Source: Dehalococcoidia bacterium (GTDB lineage Bacteria; Chloroflexota; Dehalococcoidia; Tepidiformales; Tepidiformaceae). From it: a DNA stretch of 5,289 bases. Position numbers and translations under genes: made by a program. The notes under the pieces were generated by a model. The model ran no database searches and was not told the DNA's origin. It saw only the letters and a list, made by a program, of their open reading frames with translations. The stretch covers positions 1-5,289 of the forward strand of contig VXRS01000086.1 of assembly GCA_009838385.1 (NCBI GenBank), read 5' to 3'. Shown here piece by piece: positions 1 to 5,077 of this stretch; the stretch's first letter is position 1, and each line of letters opens with the position of its first letter.

Positions 1-310
1 CCTCGTACACCGTCGCCCCCGCCGCCTCGATCGTCAGCATCTTGAGCGCCGCCCGCCCGAGGTCGCTTCCCAGCACTCCCAGCCCGTCCACCACCGCCAC
101 CACGAACCCGTGGTCGCCTCGCTCGATGAAGTTGAGCATCTGGCGGAGGCCGCTGTCGGCTTCCGTTGCGTCCTTCGTGTCGACGAACGTCGCCGCTACT
201 TGGTAACCGTGCTCCTGGCAGAAAGCCAGGAACCGCTCGGTCTGCTGGCTCAGCGAACGCTCCGTTCCGTCCACCTGCGCTCCCTCGACGAAGTACCCGA
301 TCGCCTTCAT
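1..310 (-). CDS. Resolvase-fold protein lacking catalytic residues (partial, 3' end outside window)
   Basis: The first 103 residues are visible; the gene runs off the left edge. They follow the serine-recombinase N-terminal (resolvase) fold: an opening beta strand AIGYF, a 'SLSQQTERFLAFCQEHGY' helix, FVDTKD, 'GLRQMLNFIERGD', then VVAVVDGLGVL and a helix leading to GATVYE. Family knowledge: active members carry YxRVS near residue 10 and DRLGR near residues 67-71. Here the first motif reads Y6-F-V-E-G10, so the arginine and catalytic serine are Val8 and Gly10, and the second reads D75-G-L-G-V79, so both arginines are lost. Cleavage and strand exchange should be impossible. I infer a repurposed fold, perhaps a DNA-binding or structural protein. 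The reading frame is intact and the base composition matches the neighbours, which argues against a decaying pseudogene. ATG lies 4 bases after the stop of the zinc-ribbon gene, with a GGTGGGG at 327-321 as a somewhat distant ribosome-binding site. Any C-terminal DNA-binding domain lies outside the window. Confidence 0.75.
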   Translation of the reverse strand, partial: MKAIGYFVEGAQVDGTERSLSQQTERFLAFCQEHGYQVAATFVDTKDATEADSGLRQMLNFIERGDHGFVVAVVDGLGVLGSDLGRAALKMLTIEAAGATVYE

Positions 311-314
311 CGCC

Positions 315-1016
315 CTAGTACCCCACCAGGATCCGTTCGCAGTTGGGACAGAGCGCCGGCGCTTCCGGGTCGAGCGCCCGCTTGCGCGCCGAGGGTGGCA
401 CGCTCACGCGGCAACCGGTGCAGGCCCCCGCCCGCAGGTGCGTCACCGCCACCCCGCCCTTCCGCCGGCGCAGGTCCTCGTACTGCGCCACCAGGGTTGC
501 CGTCAGTCGCTCCTTGCACGTGTCTCGCTCCCCGGTCGTCGCCTCGATCCGCCCCTCCAGACGCGTGATCTCACCGCCCAGGCGCTCGTGCTTCTCCTTC
601 GAGGCCGTTTCCTCCTGCGCCAGCGCGTCCCGTGCCGAGTCGCGTGCCCCTTCCGCTTCCTCCAGCCTGTCGAGCAGGGCCAGCTCGGTGTCCTCGACGT
701 CGGAAAGGCGGGACCGCAGCGAGGCGACTTCCTGCTGGATGCCCTCCAACTCCTTCGGCAGCTTGACGGAGCCGTCGTAGAGCCGCTTCTCCTCGCGCTC
801 GACCTTCGCCACAAGGCTGTCGATCTCGCCCTCCAGCCGGCGCTGCTCGCGTTCCAGGGATGCGCAGTGGTCGTCCGCCTCGGTGGCGTCGGTCTGCGCG
901 GCCTGCAACGCTTCGTCGTCTTCGAGGTCCGCTCGCGCGTCCTCCAGGTCGGCGGTCAATCCAACAAGGGTGTCGTCGTATTCCTGGAGCGAGGCGAGGT
1001 CTGCGACCTGTGGCAT
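315..1016 (-). CDS. Coiled-coil protein with C-terminal C4-type zinc ribbon (COG1579-like)
   Basis: A 233-residue soluble protein. Residues about 5-185 are almost entirely charged heptad-like helix rich in Glu, Arg, Leu and Ala, broken by a 'YDGSVKLPKELEGIQQE' segment typical of this family. The end carries a zinc ribbon with CxxC pairs C199/C202 (ACTGCRV) and C223/C226 (CPNCERIL), finishing in VGY. This arrangement (long antiparallel coiled coil plus C4 ribbon) is that of the COG1579/zf-RING_7 family, whose biochemical role is poorly defined; nucleic-acid or protein binding is usually assumed. The start ATG (MPQVADL) begins the first coiled-coil helix and faces the divergent control region; no good Shine-Dalgarno precedes it. 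It heads a leftward unit with the resolvase-fold gene 4 bases downstream. Family assignment is confident, function is not. Confidence 0.9.
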   Translation of the reverse strand: MPQVADLASLQEYDDTLVGLTADLEDARADLEDDEALQAAQTDATEADDHCASLEREQRRLEGEIDSLVAKVEREEKRLYDGSVKLPKELEGIQQEVASLRSRLSDVEDTELALLDRLEEAEGARDSARDALAQEETASKEKHERLGGEITRLEGRIEATTGERDTCKERLTATLVAQYEDLRRRKGGVAVTHLRAGACTGCRVSVPPSARKRALDPEAPALCPNCERILVGY

Positions 1017-1061
1017 TCGGAGGCTAACCCTAGCGACAAGCGTAGGCGGCGCCGGATGGCC

Positions 1062-1067
1062 AGTAAA
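1062..1067 (-). promoter_or_regulatory. Candidate -10 box for the leftward zinc-ribbon gene
   Basis: Read on the minus strand this is TTTACT, four of six matches to TATAAT. It lies about 46 bases before the zinc-ribbon ATG. At a 17-base spacer its -35 position (1085-1090) falls on the left CCCCGGGG palindrome and shows no TTGACA likeness. Weak on its own; support comes mainly from the mirror symmetry with the rightward promoter. Confidence 0.25.
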
Positions 1068-1082
1068 CGGCGTTTCGGCACT

Positions 1083-1127
1083 CCCCGGGGAATCTGTCTC
1101 GCCCCTGCACGTTTATGTTCCCCGGGG
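1083..1127. repeat. 10-bp perfect inverted repeat made of two CCCCGGGG palindromes
   Basis: CCCCGGGGAA at 1083-1092 is the exact reverse complement of TTCCCCGGGG at 1118-1127, with 25 bases between the arms. Each arm contains the self-complementary octamer CCCCGGGG, with centres 37 bp apart. It could be a pair of dimer-binding operators or a stem-loop. It is not followed by a T-run and lies between divergent starts, so an intrinsic terminator is unlikely. The arms cover the expected -35 positions of the two divergent promoters. Confidence 0.6.
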
Positions 1128-1145
1128 GCGCGACCGTCCCGGCGC

Positions 1146-1151
1146 TATACT
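1146..1151 (+). promoter_or_regulatory. Candidate -10 box of the yceD-rpmF-fab promoter
   Basis: TATACT matches five of six bases of the sigma-70-type TATAAT consensus, in an otherwise very GC-rich stretch. It predicts a transcript start near 1158 and a leader of about 33 bases before the yceD ATG. No TTGACA-like -35 is visible at a 16-18 base spacer; that place (about 1123-1128) is occupied by the right CCCCGGGG palindrome, which suggests an activator-dependent or repressible promoter. Confidence 0.5.
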
Positions 1152-1178
1152 GATTCGTGCCGCCGTGCCACGGCCTGC

Positions 1179-1185
1179 AGGAGGG
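1179..1185 (+). promoter_or_regulatory. Ribosome-binding site of yceD
   Basis: AGGAGGG ends 5 bases before the ATG at 1191, a strong Shine-Dalgarno at good spacing. It fixes the yceD start here and rules out the long in-frame upstream extension that would run back through the zinc-ribbon gene. Confidence 0.8.
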
Positions 1186-1190
1186 TCGGC

Positions 1191-1706
1191 ATGGAACTTC
1201 CGACCCTCGCCTTCAACGCTTCCCAGCTCCTCGCCGACGGTCCCGGCGCGTCCCGCGTCCACGAGCTGTCGCCGTCCGGCGCGGTCACGGGCGGCAGGGT
1301 GGAGCTGGTCAGGATCGGCGCCGGCGCGCTCGTGCGCGCCTCTCTCGACATCACGCTCGACGCCGAGTGTTCGCGCTGCCTCTCGCCAGTCGCCATCCCC
1401 ACCGCCATCTCCTTCGACGAGGTGTACGAGCAGCGCTACGACGTGGCCAGCGGCGCTCGCCTGGAGGACGACGACAGCGACCCCGAAGCCTTCTCGATTT
1501 CCCGCAGCCACCTGATCGACATTACGGAGGGTGTGCGGCAGTATTGTGAAGCGGCTGCCCCCATGCAGCCGCTCTGCAGCACTGAATGCCAGGGCTTCTG
1601 CCCGAGCTGCGGAATCGACAGAAACACAGGCGAATGCGCCTGTGAGCCGGTGACCAGCGACCCCCGATGGGCGGCCCTGGCCTCGCTGAGAGAGAGCGAA
1701 TCCTGA
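1191..1706 (+). CDS. yceD: YceD/DUF177 family protein with zinc-binding cysteine motifs
   Basis: A 171-residue protein of the YceD (DUF177) family, which is almost always encoded just before rpmF and has been linked to 23S rRNA accumulation and ribosome biogenesis; its biochemistry is unsettled. The N-terminal half is beta-rich, with a CSRCL pair at C60/C63 where family members have C-x-R-C-L. The acidic middle (LEDDDSDPEAF) precedes the 'IDITEGVRQYCEAAAPMQP' helix. The C-terminal cluster is LCSTEC (C129, C133), FCPSC (C137, C140) and CAC (C149, C151), the usual 'PLCxxxCxGLCPxCG' signature. Length is normal. The start is chosen from the strong AGGAGGG 5 bases upstream and the candidate -10 box before it. 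rpmF follows after 69 bases, the classic pairing. Symbol given from family and context. Confidence 0.92.
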   Translation: MELPTLAFNASQLLADGPGASRVHELSPSGAVTGGRVELVRIGAGALVRASLDITLDAECSRCLSPVAIPTAISFDEVYEQRYDVASGARLEDDDSDPEAFSISRSHLIDITEGVRQYCEAAAPMQPLCSTECQGFCPSCGIDRNTGECACEPVTSDPRWAALASLRESES

Positions 1707-1775
1707 CTCGCGTGCCCCAACCGATCACCATGAGCAAGAAGGCCGTGAGCGCCACACTACCGCGGGAGCGAACCC

Positions 1776-1973
1776 ATGCCCCCCCTTCCCAAGCGCAAGT
1801 ACCCCAAGACTCGCCAGCGCAAGCGTCGCGGGCACCATCGCCTGCGCGCCCCCCACGTCGTGACCTGCAGCGACTGCAGGGCGCCGCGCCTCTCCCACCA
1901 GACGTGTCCGGTGTGCGGGCTCTATCGGGGTCGGGAGGTCCTGCGGATGCCCGATCCGGATCTGGAAGGGTAG
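1776..1973 (+). CDS. rpmF: 50S ribosomal protein L32 (bL32)
   Basis: A 65-residue structural protein of the large ribosomal subunit. It begins with the PKRKYPKTRQRKRRGHH basic stretch (the family's 'VPKRKTSKSRRDRRRAH'), followed by LRAPHVVTC. The zinc-ribbon form is present with C31/C34 (TCSDC) and C44/C47 (TCPVCG), then the conserved LYRGREVL. A GGGAG at 1764-1768, 7 bases before the ATG, serves as ribosome-binding site. The N-terminus MPPLPKRK is slightly longer than the common MAVPKRK. The cysteine-containing version depends on zinc; many genomes also hold a cysteine-free paralogue, which cannot be judged here. The following gene fabD is open in another frame throughout rpmF, which blurs the fabD start. 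Confidence 0.96.
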   Translation: MPPLPKRKYPKTRQRKRRGHHRLRAPHVVTCSDCRAPRLSHQTCPVCGLYRGREVLRMPDPDLEG

Positions 1974-2002
1974 CCCCCACGTCCTCCACCGCCTTCCTTG
2001 CG

Positions 2003-2938
2003 CTGCGTGAAGCCGCCGAGGGACGGCGCGCCTTCGTCTTCCCCGGGCAGGGCGCCCAGGTCGTCGGCATGGGCAAGGACCTCTACGACGAGTTCCCCGC
2101 CGCGAAGGAGCTCTTCGACCGCGCCGACGAGATTCTCGGCATTCCCCTCTCCCGCATCTGCTTCGAGGGGCCCGAAGACGAGCTGCAGCAGACCCAGAAC
2201 ACGCAACCCGCGATCGCCGTTACCAGCCTCGCCCTCCTCCGCGTCGCCACCGACCTGAACCCCGACCTGCTCGAACGCCCGGCCTTCGTCGCCGGCCACT
2301 CCCTCGGCGAGTACCCCGCTCTCGTGGCCGCCGGCGCCCTCACCTTCGACGACGCCATCCGCCTGCTCCGCACCCGTGGCGAGCTGATGGCCGCCGCCGG
2401 CAAGGCCCGCCCCGGAACGATGGCTGCCGTCATCGGCCTCGACGTGAGCGAGTGCGAGGATGTCTGCCGCGAGTCGGGCGCCGAGATATGCACCGTTAAC
2501 GCCCCCGGCCAGATCGTCGTGGGCGGTCCGCGCGACTCCGTCGTCCGCGCCCTCGACTACGCCCAGGCCCGCGGCGCGAAGAAGGTCATCCCCCTCAGCG
2601 TGAGCGGCGCCTTCCACAGCTCGCTCATGCGCTCCGCCGCCGAAGGCATGGTCAACCCCGTCGCCACCACCGGTTTCTCCGAGTTGCAGGTTCCCGTCGT
2701 AGCCAACTGCACGGCCACTGCCATCAACGAGATAACGACGGTTCGCAACGAGCTTGTCGATCAGGTTCACCGCCCCGTGCAGTGGGCGCGAACGGTCGAG
2801 TTCCTCGGCGAGCAGGGCGTCGATACGTTTGTCGAGTTCGGCCCCGGCCGCGTGCTCAGCGGCATCATCAAGCGCATGCTGCGCCGCTCCACCTGCATCA
2901 CCGTCAACAGCGCCGAGTCCGTCCACGTCGAGCTGTAA
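2003..2938 (+). CDS. fabD: Malonyl-CoA:ACP transacylase FabD (start uncertain)
   Basis: Transfers malonyl from malonyl-CoA to ACP, supplying the extender unit of type II fatty-acid synthesis in the cytosol. The family core is complete: [10 protein letters not shown] (oxyanion region), GHSLGEY with nucleophile Ser100, RTRGELM with the conserved arginine, SGAFHSSLM with catalytic His205, HRPVQW, and [15 protein letters not shown] near the end. The listed length of 311 residues matches E. coli FabD (309). The start is a problem: between the rpmF stop (1973) and the core there is no in-frame ATG, GTG or TTG. I place it at CTG 2003 for length, although no Shine-Dalgarno precedes it. Alternatives are ACG 1979, 8 bases after a GGAAGGG, in-frame GTG at 1904 or 1913 inside rpmF (about 30 extra residues), or ATG 1730 upstream of rpmF. 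ATG 2070 would remove the GQGAQ motif. Function is near certain, start is not. Confidence 0.93.
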   Translation: MREAAEGRRAFVFPGQGAQVVGMGKDLYDEFPAAKELFDRADEILGIPLSRICFEGPEDELQQTQNTQPAIAVTSLALLRVATDLNPDLLERPAFVAGHSLGEYPALVAAGALTFDDAIRLLRTRGELMAAAGKARPGTMAAVIGLDVSECEDVCRESGAEICTVNAPGQIVVGGPRDSVVRALDYAQARGAKKVIPLSVSGAFHSSLMRSAAEGMVNPVATTGFSELQVPVVANCTATAINEITTVRNELVDQVHRPVQWARTVEFLGEQGVDTFVEFGPGRVLSGIIKRMLRRSTCITVNSAESVHVEL

Positions 2939-2940
2939 CC

Positions 2941-3690
2941 GTGTCCGAGCTTGAAGGACGTCGCGCCCTCGTAACCGGCGGCTCGCGCGGCATCGGCCGC
3001 GCCATCTGCATCGAGCTCGCCCGCGCCGGCGCGAGCGTTGCCGTCAACTACAACGCCAGCGAGGACGCCGCCCGCGAGGTCGTCGCCGCCATCGAGGCCG
3101 AGGGCGGAACTGCCGCCGCCCTCCCCGGCGATATTGCCGAGAGCGACCAGGCGGCCGCCCTCGTCAAGGCCGCTGCCGATGAGCTCGGCGGGCTCGACAT
3201 TCTCGTGAACAACGCCGGCATCACCCGCGATGGCCTTCTCATGCGGATGTCCGAGGACGACTGGGACATCGTGCAGCGCACGAATCTGCGCGGCGTTTTC
3301 GCCGTCACCAAGGCCTCGATGCGGCAGCTGCTGCGCTCCGAAGCCGGCCGCGTCATCAACATCACCAGCGTCGTCGGCGTCATGGGGAACGCGGGCCAGG
3401 TGAACTACGCCGCCTCCAAGGCCGGACTCATTGGCTTCACCCGCTCCCTCGCCCGCGAGGTCGCCTCGCGAAACGTCACCGTGAACGCCATCGCCCCCGG
3501 CTTCATCGAGACCGACATCACCGCGCCCCTCACCGAGGAGCAGCGCGAGAACGTGCTCGGCCAGGTACCCCTCGATCGCTTCGCCGGCCCCGAGGAGGTC
3601 GCGCCCCTCGTGCGTTTCCTCGCCGGTCCCGGCGCCTCCTACATCACCGGCCAGTGCATCCACGTGGATGGCGGCATGGTGATGGCGTGA
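2941..3690 (+). CDS. fabG: 3-oxoacyl-ACP reductase FabG
   Basis: A 249-residue short-chain dehydrogenase that reduces 3-ketoacyl-ACP with NADPH, the first reduction of each elongation cycle. The Rossmann nucleotide motif is TGGSRGIG (residues 12-19), followed by [14 protein letters not shown], the phrase typical of FabG rather than general SDRs. The catalytic triad is Ser143 (NITSVVG), Tyr156 and Lys160 (NYAASKAG), each exactly five positions beyond E. coli Ser138, Tyr151 and Lys155. The tail contains [10 protein letters not shown] and ends HVDGGMVMA, also typical. The GTG start lies 2 bases after the fabD stop with no clear Shine-Dalgarno, so translation is probably coupled to fabD. Direct adjacency to fabD and nearness to acpP support the fatty-acid role over other SDR functions. 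Confidence 0.95.
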   Translation: MSELEGRRALVTGGSRGIGRAICIELARAGASVAVNYNASEDAAREVVAAIEAEGGTAAALPGDIAESDQAAALVKAAADELGGLDILVNNAGITRDGLLMRMSEDDWDIVQRTNLRGVFAVTKASMRQLLRSEAGRVINITSVVGVMGNAGQVNYAASKAGLIGFTRSLAREVASRNVTVNAIAPGFIETDITAPLTEEQRENVLGQVPLDRFAGPEEVAPLVRFLAGPGASYITGQCIHVDGGMVMA

Positions 3691-4166
3691 CCGACCACGT
3701 CCTGCGCCGCGCGCGCTGCCTCGTCGTCGAAGCCCTCTACGAAGCGGAGACCTCCGGCCACGACGCCGAGGCCGCCTATGACCGCCGCCTCGAGGAGGTT
3801 GCCGGCGAGGACCGCGAGGTGACCGGCAAGCGGCCTTCCAGCTTCGGCCGCGAGGTGCTCCGGGGCATTCTTGACTCCCGCGACGACCTCGATCGTCGCC
3901 TCCAGCCCGTTGCCCCTCGCCACCCCCTCAGAACCCTTCCCGTCGTCGAGCGAACCATCCTGAGACTTGCGCTCTGGGAGTTGCTTCACGATAATTCTGC
4001 GCCGGTCGGAGCCGTCGTTAACGAGGCTGTCGAGCTTGCCCACCGCTACGGAAGCGAGACGTCAGCCGGGTTCGTGAACGGGGTGCTGCGGACGGTCAGC
4101 AAAGAGATCAGCGCTGCTCGGGCGCAAGAGCCGGGCGAGTCAACAAGCACCGCTGAGGAGACGTAG
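3687..4166 (+). CDS. nusB: Transcription antitermination factor NusB
   Basis: A 159-residue all-helical RNA-binding factor that, with NusE (S10), binds boxA in rRNA leader transcripts and promotes antitermination. Visible family landmarks are RRARCLVVEALYEAE at the N-terminus, FGREVLRGI in the middle, HPLRTLPVVERTILRLALWELL, VVNEAVELAHRYGS and the closing GFVNGVLRTV. About 15 Ala/Glu/Thr-rich residues trail after the last helix. I choose GTG 3687 because it overlaps the fabG stop as GTGA, the usual coupling arrangement, and places the RRAR motif at the expected distance; ATG 3654 would add 11 unlikely residues inside fabG. In many genomes nusB sits beside ribH or accBC; its location between fabG and acpP is unusual. 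Confidence 0.93.
   Translation: MTDHVLRRARCLVVEALYEAETSGHDAEAAYDRRLEEVAGEDREVTGKRPSSFGREVLRGILDSRDDLDRRLQPVAPRHPLRTLPVVERTILRLALWELLHDNSAPVGAVVNEAVELAHRYGSETSAGFVNGVLRTVSKEISAARAQEPGESTSTAEET
4155..4160 (+). promoter_or_regulatory. Ribosome-binding site of acpP
   Basis: GAGGAG lies within the last codons of nusB, 6 bases before the acpP ATG, which itself directly follows the nusB TAG. It is among the strongest sites in the right arm, in line with the high ACP output that cells need compared with NusB. Confidence 0.7.
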
Positions 4167-4427
4167 ATGGCATCAATCTTTGAGCGGGTCCGCGCCATCG
4201 TTGTCGAGCAATTGGGTGTCGATGAGGCCGATGTCGTCCCCACGGCTTCCTTCGTCGACGACCTCGAAGCCGATTCCCTCGATCTGGTCGAGCTCATCAT
4301 GTCCCTGGAGGAAGAGTTCTCCGGCGACGTACAGCTCGAGATCAGCGACGAAGATGCCGAAAAGATCGTCACCGTGCAGGACGCGGTAGACTATGTCCAA
4401 GACCACGGCATCGAGGACGGCGACTAA
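4167..4427 (+). CDS. acpP: Acyl carrier protein
   Basis: An 86-residue acidic carrier protein that holds growing acyl chains on a 4'-phosphopantetheine arm. The attachment site is the DSL motif with Ser37 ([12 protein letters not shown]), matching the family position. The N-terminal helix [15 protein letters not shown], the loop FVDDLEADS and the final helix [11 protein letters not shown] fit the four-helix ACP fold. Length is slightly above the common 77-80 residues through the GIEDGD tail and a small 'FSGDVQLEI' insertion relative to E. coli. FabD and FabG, encoded a short way upstream, act directly on it, so this is most likely the fatty-acid ACP rather than a polyketide or specialised carrier. 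Confidence 0.95.
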   Translation: MASIFERVRAIVVEQLGVDEADVVPTASFVDDLEADSLDLVELIMSLEEEFSGDVQLEISDEDAEKIVTVQDAVDYVQDHGIEDGD

Positions 4428-4463
4428 GCTTCCCTGTCCCGGCGCCGCTCTGGAGCGTCAGCC

Positions 4464-5072
4464 TTGCAGTTCCTCGGCATTGGCCTCGAGGAAATCCTGC
4501 TCATCGTGGCCCTCATCGTCATCGTCGTGGGTCCCCGTCGCTTGCCCGAGATGGCCTACTACCTTGGTCGCGGAGTGAAGAAGCTCCAGCGCTACGCGCG
4601 CCTCGTGCGCGACGAATTCAGCGAGGAATTCGCCTACCTCAACGAGGAGATGGAGGCCGTCCGCGCCGACGTTCAGGAGATGCGTACGACGGTGCGAGAG
4701 GTGCAGGACGAGCTCACCGAGGTTCGCGGGGAAGTGGAGGAGGTCACCTCCGAGGCTGCCGAGGAGCTGGGGGTCGTCCGCACGAACATTGAGGAAGCCG
4801 CTACCAGCGCGGGCGAGGCTGGCGAGCCCGTCGCGTCCCGGGAGGACAAGCCGGCGCCCGCGACCGCCGGCGCGAACGGCGCCGCCGCCGACGCGGACGT
4901 GAACGGCGCCGAGCCGCCCCGGGGCACGCCCGGTCCTTCCTACATGCCCGCCATCGGCACGATCGAATCGCGCGAGACGCCCGCAGCGCCCGCCCCCGAG
5001 GCGACCAACGAACTCGAGGCGGAGGCGGAGGACGAAGCCGAGGCCCAGCCTGAGAAGCCGCTCGTCTTCTAG
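4464..5072 (+). CDS. tatB: Sec-independent translocase TatA/TatB-type protein with long acidic tail
   Basis: A 202-residue membrane protein of the twin-arginine translocation system, which exports folded proteins. The N-terminus is FLGIGLEEILLIVALIVIVV (single membrane helix with Glu9 and Glu10), then GPRRLPE (hinge) and an amphipathic helix MAYYLGRGVKKLQRYARLV. Val-Gly-Pro before RRLPE rather than Phe-Gly-Pro, the acidic residue in the membrane helix and the long cytoplasmic part favour TatB, but TatA cannot be excluded. Residues about 50-115 show heptads (VREVQDE, LTEVRGE, VEEVTSE) predicting a coiled coil; the remainder is Ala/Glu/Pro-rich and probably disordered, with short repeats such as ANGAA/VNGAE and EAEAEDEAEA. 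The start is TTG 4464, with GGAG at 4452-4455, 8 bases upstream. tatC follows after 5 bases. No terminator separates it from acpP 36 bases before. Confidence 0.87.
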   Translation: MQFLGIGLEEILLIVALIVIVVGPRRLPEMAYYLGRGVKKLQRYARLVRDEFSEEFAYLNEEMEAVRADVQEMRTTVREVQDELTEVRGEVEEVTSEAAEELGVVRTNIEEAATSAGEAGEPVASREDKPAPATAGANGAAADADVNGAEPPRGTPGPSYMPAIGTIESRETPAAPAPEATNELEAEAEDEAEAQPEKPLVF

Positions 5073-5077
5073 CTCAC

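Larger units (their letters stand above)
1017..1190. promoter_or_regulatory. Divergent intergenic control region
   Basis: These 174 bases separate the leftward zinc-ribbon gene from the rightward yceD-rpmF-fab-tat genes, so promoters for both directions must lie here or further upstream inside the opposite gene. It contains a TATACT for the right arm, a weaker TTTACT (minus strand) for the left arm, two CCCCGGGG palindromes and the yceD ribosome-binding site, each listed separately. No small gene with a credible ribosome-binding site was seen. Confidence 0.75.

Noticed and set aside
1..310. Active site-specific recombinase marking a mobile element
   Set aside because: Catalytic residues are missing, and no inverted repeats, cargo genes or composition shift are seen nearby.
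110..568. Plus-strand open frame across the left edge genes
   Set aside because: Antisense to two supported minus-strand genes; Arg/Pro/Ser-rich shadow translation.
1083..1127. Inverted repeat as an intrinsic terminator
   Set aside because: No T-run on either side, 25-base loop, and it lies between two divergent gene starts where no transcript ends.
438..1190. In-frame upstream extension of yceD starting at 438
   Set aside because: It would run antisense through the zinc-ribbon gene; the strong AGGAGGG before ATG 1191 and the family length support the short form.
1730..1975. ATG 1730 open frame (MSKKAVSATL...) spanning rpmF and fused to fabD
   Set aside because: No Shine-Dalgarno, residues unlike any FabD N-terminus, and it fully overlaps rpmF; kept only as a remote alternative start.
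1922..2926. Long minus-strand open frame opposite fabD
   Set aside because: Gly/Ala/Glu-rich low-complexity translation typical of the antisense of a GC-rich gene; FabD on the plus strand has all its motifs.
2767..3663. Minus-strand open frame opposite fabG
   Set aside because: Shadow of fabG; no recognisable domain, Gly/Asp/Ala-biased.
4970..5050. GAGGC-rich tandem-like repeat as a DNA repeat element
   Set aside because: It is explained by Glu/Ala codons in the low-complexity tail of the Tat protein.
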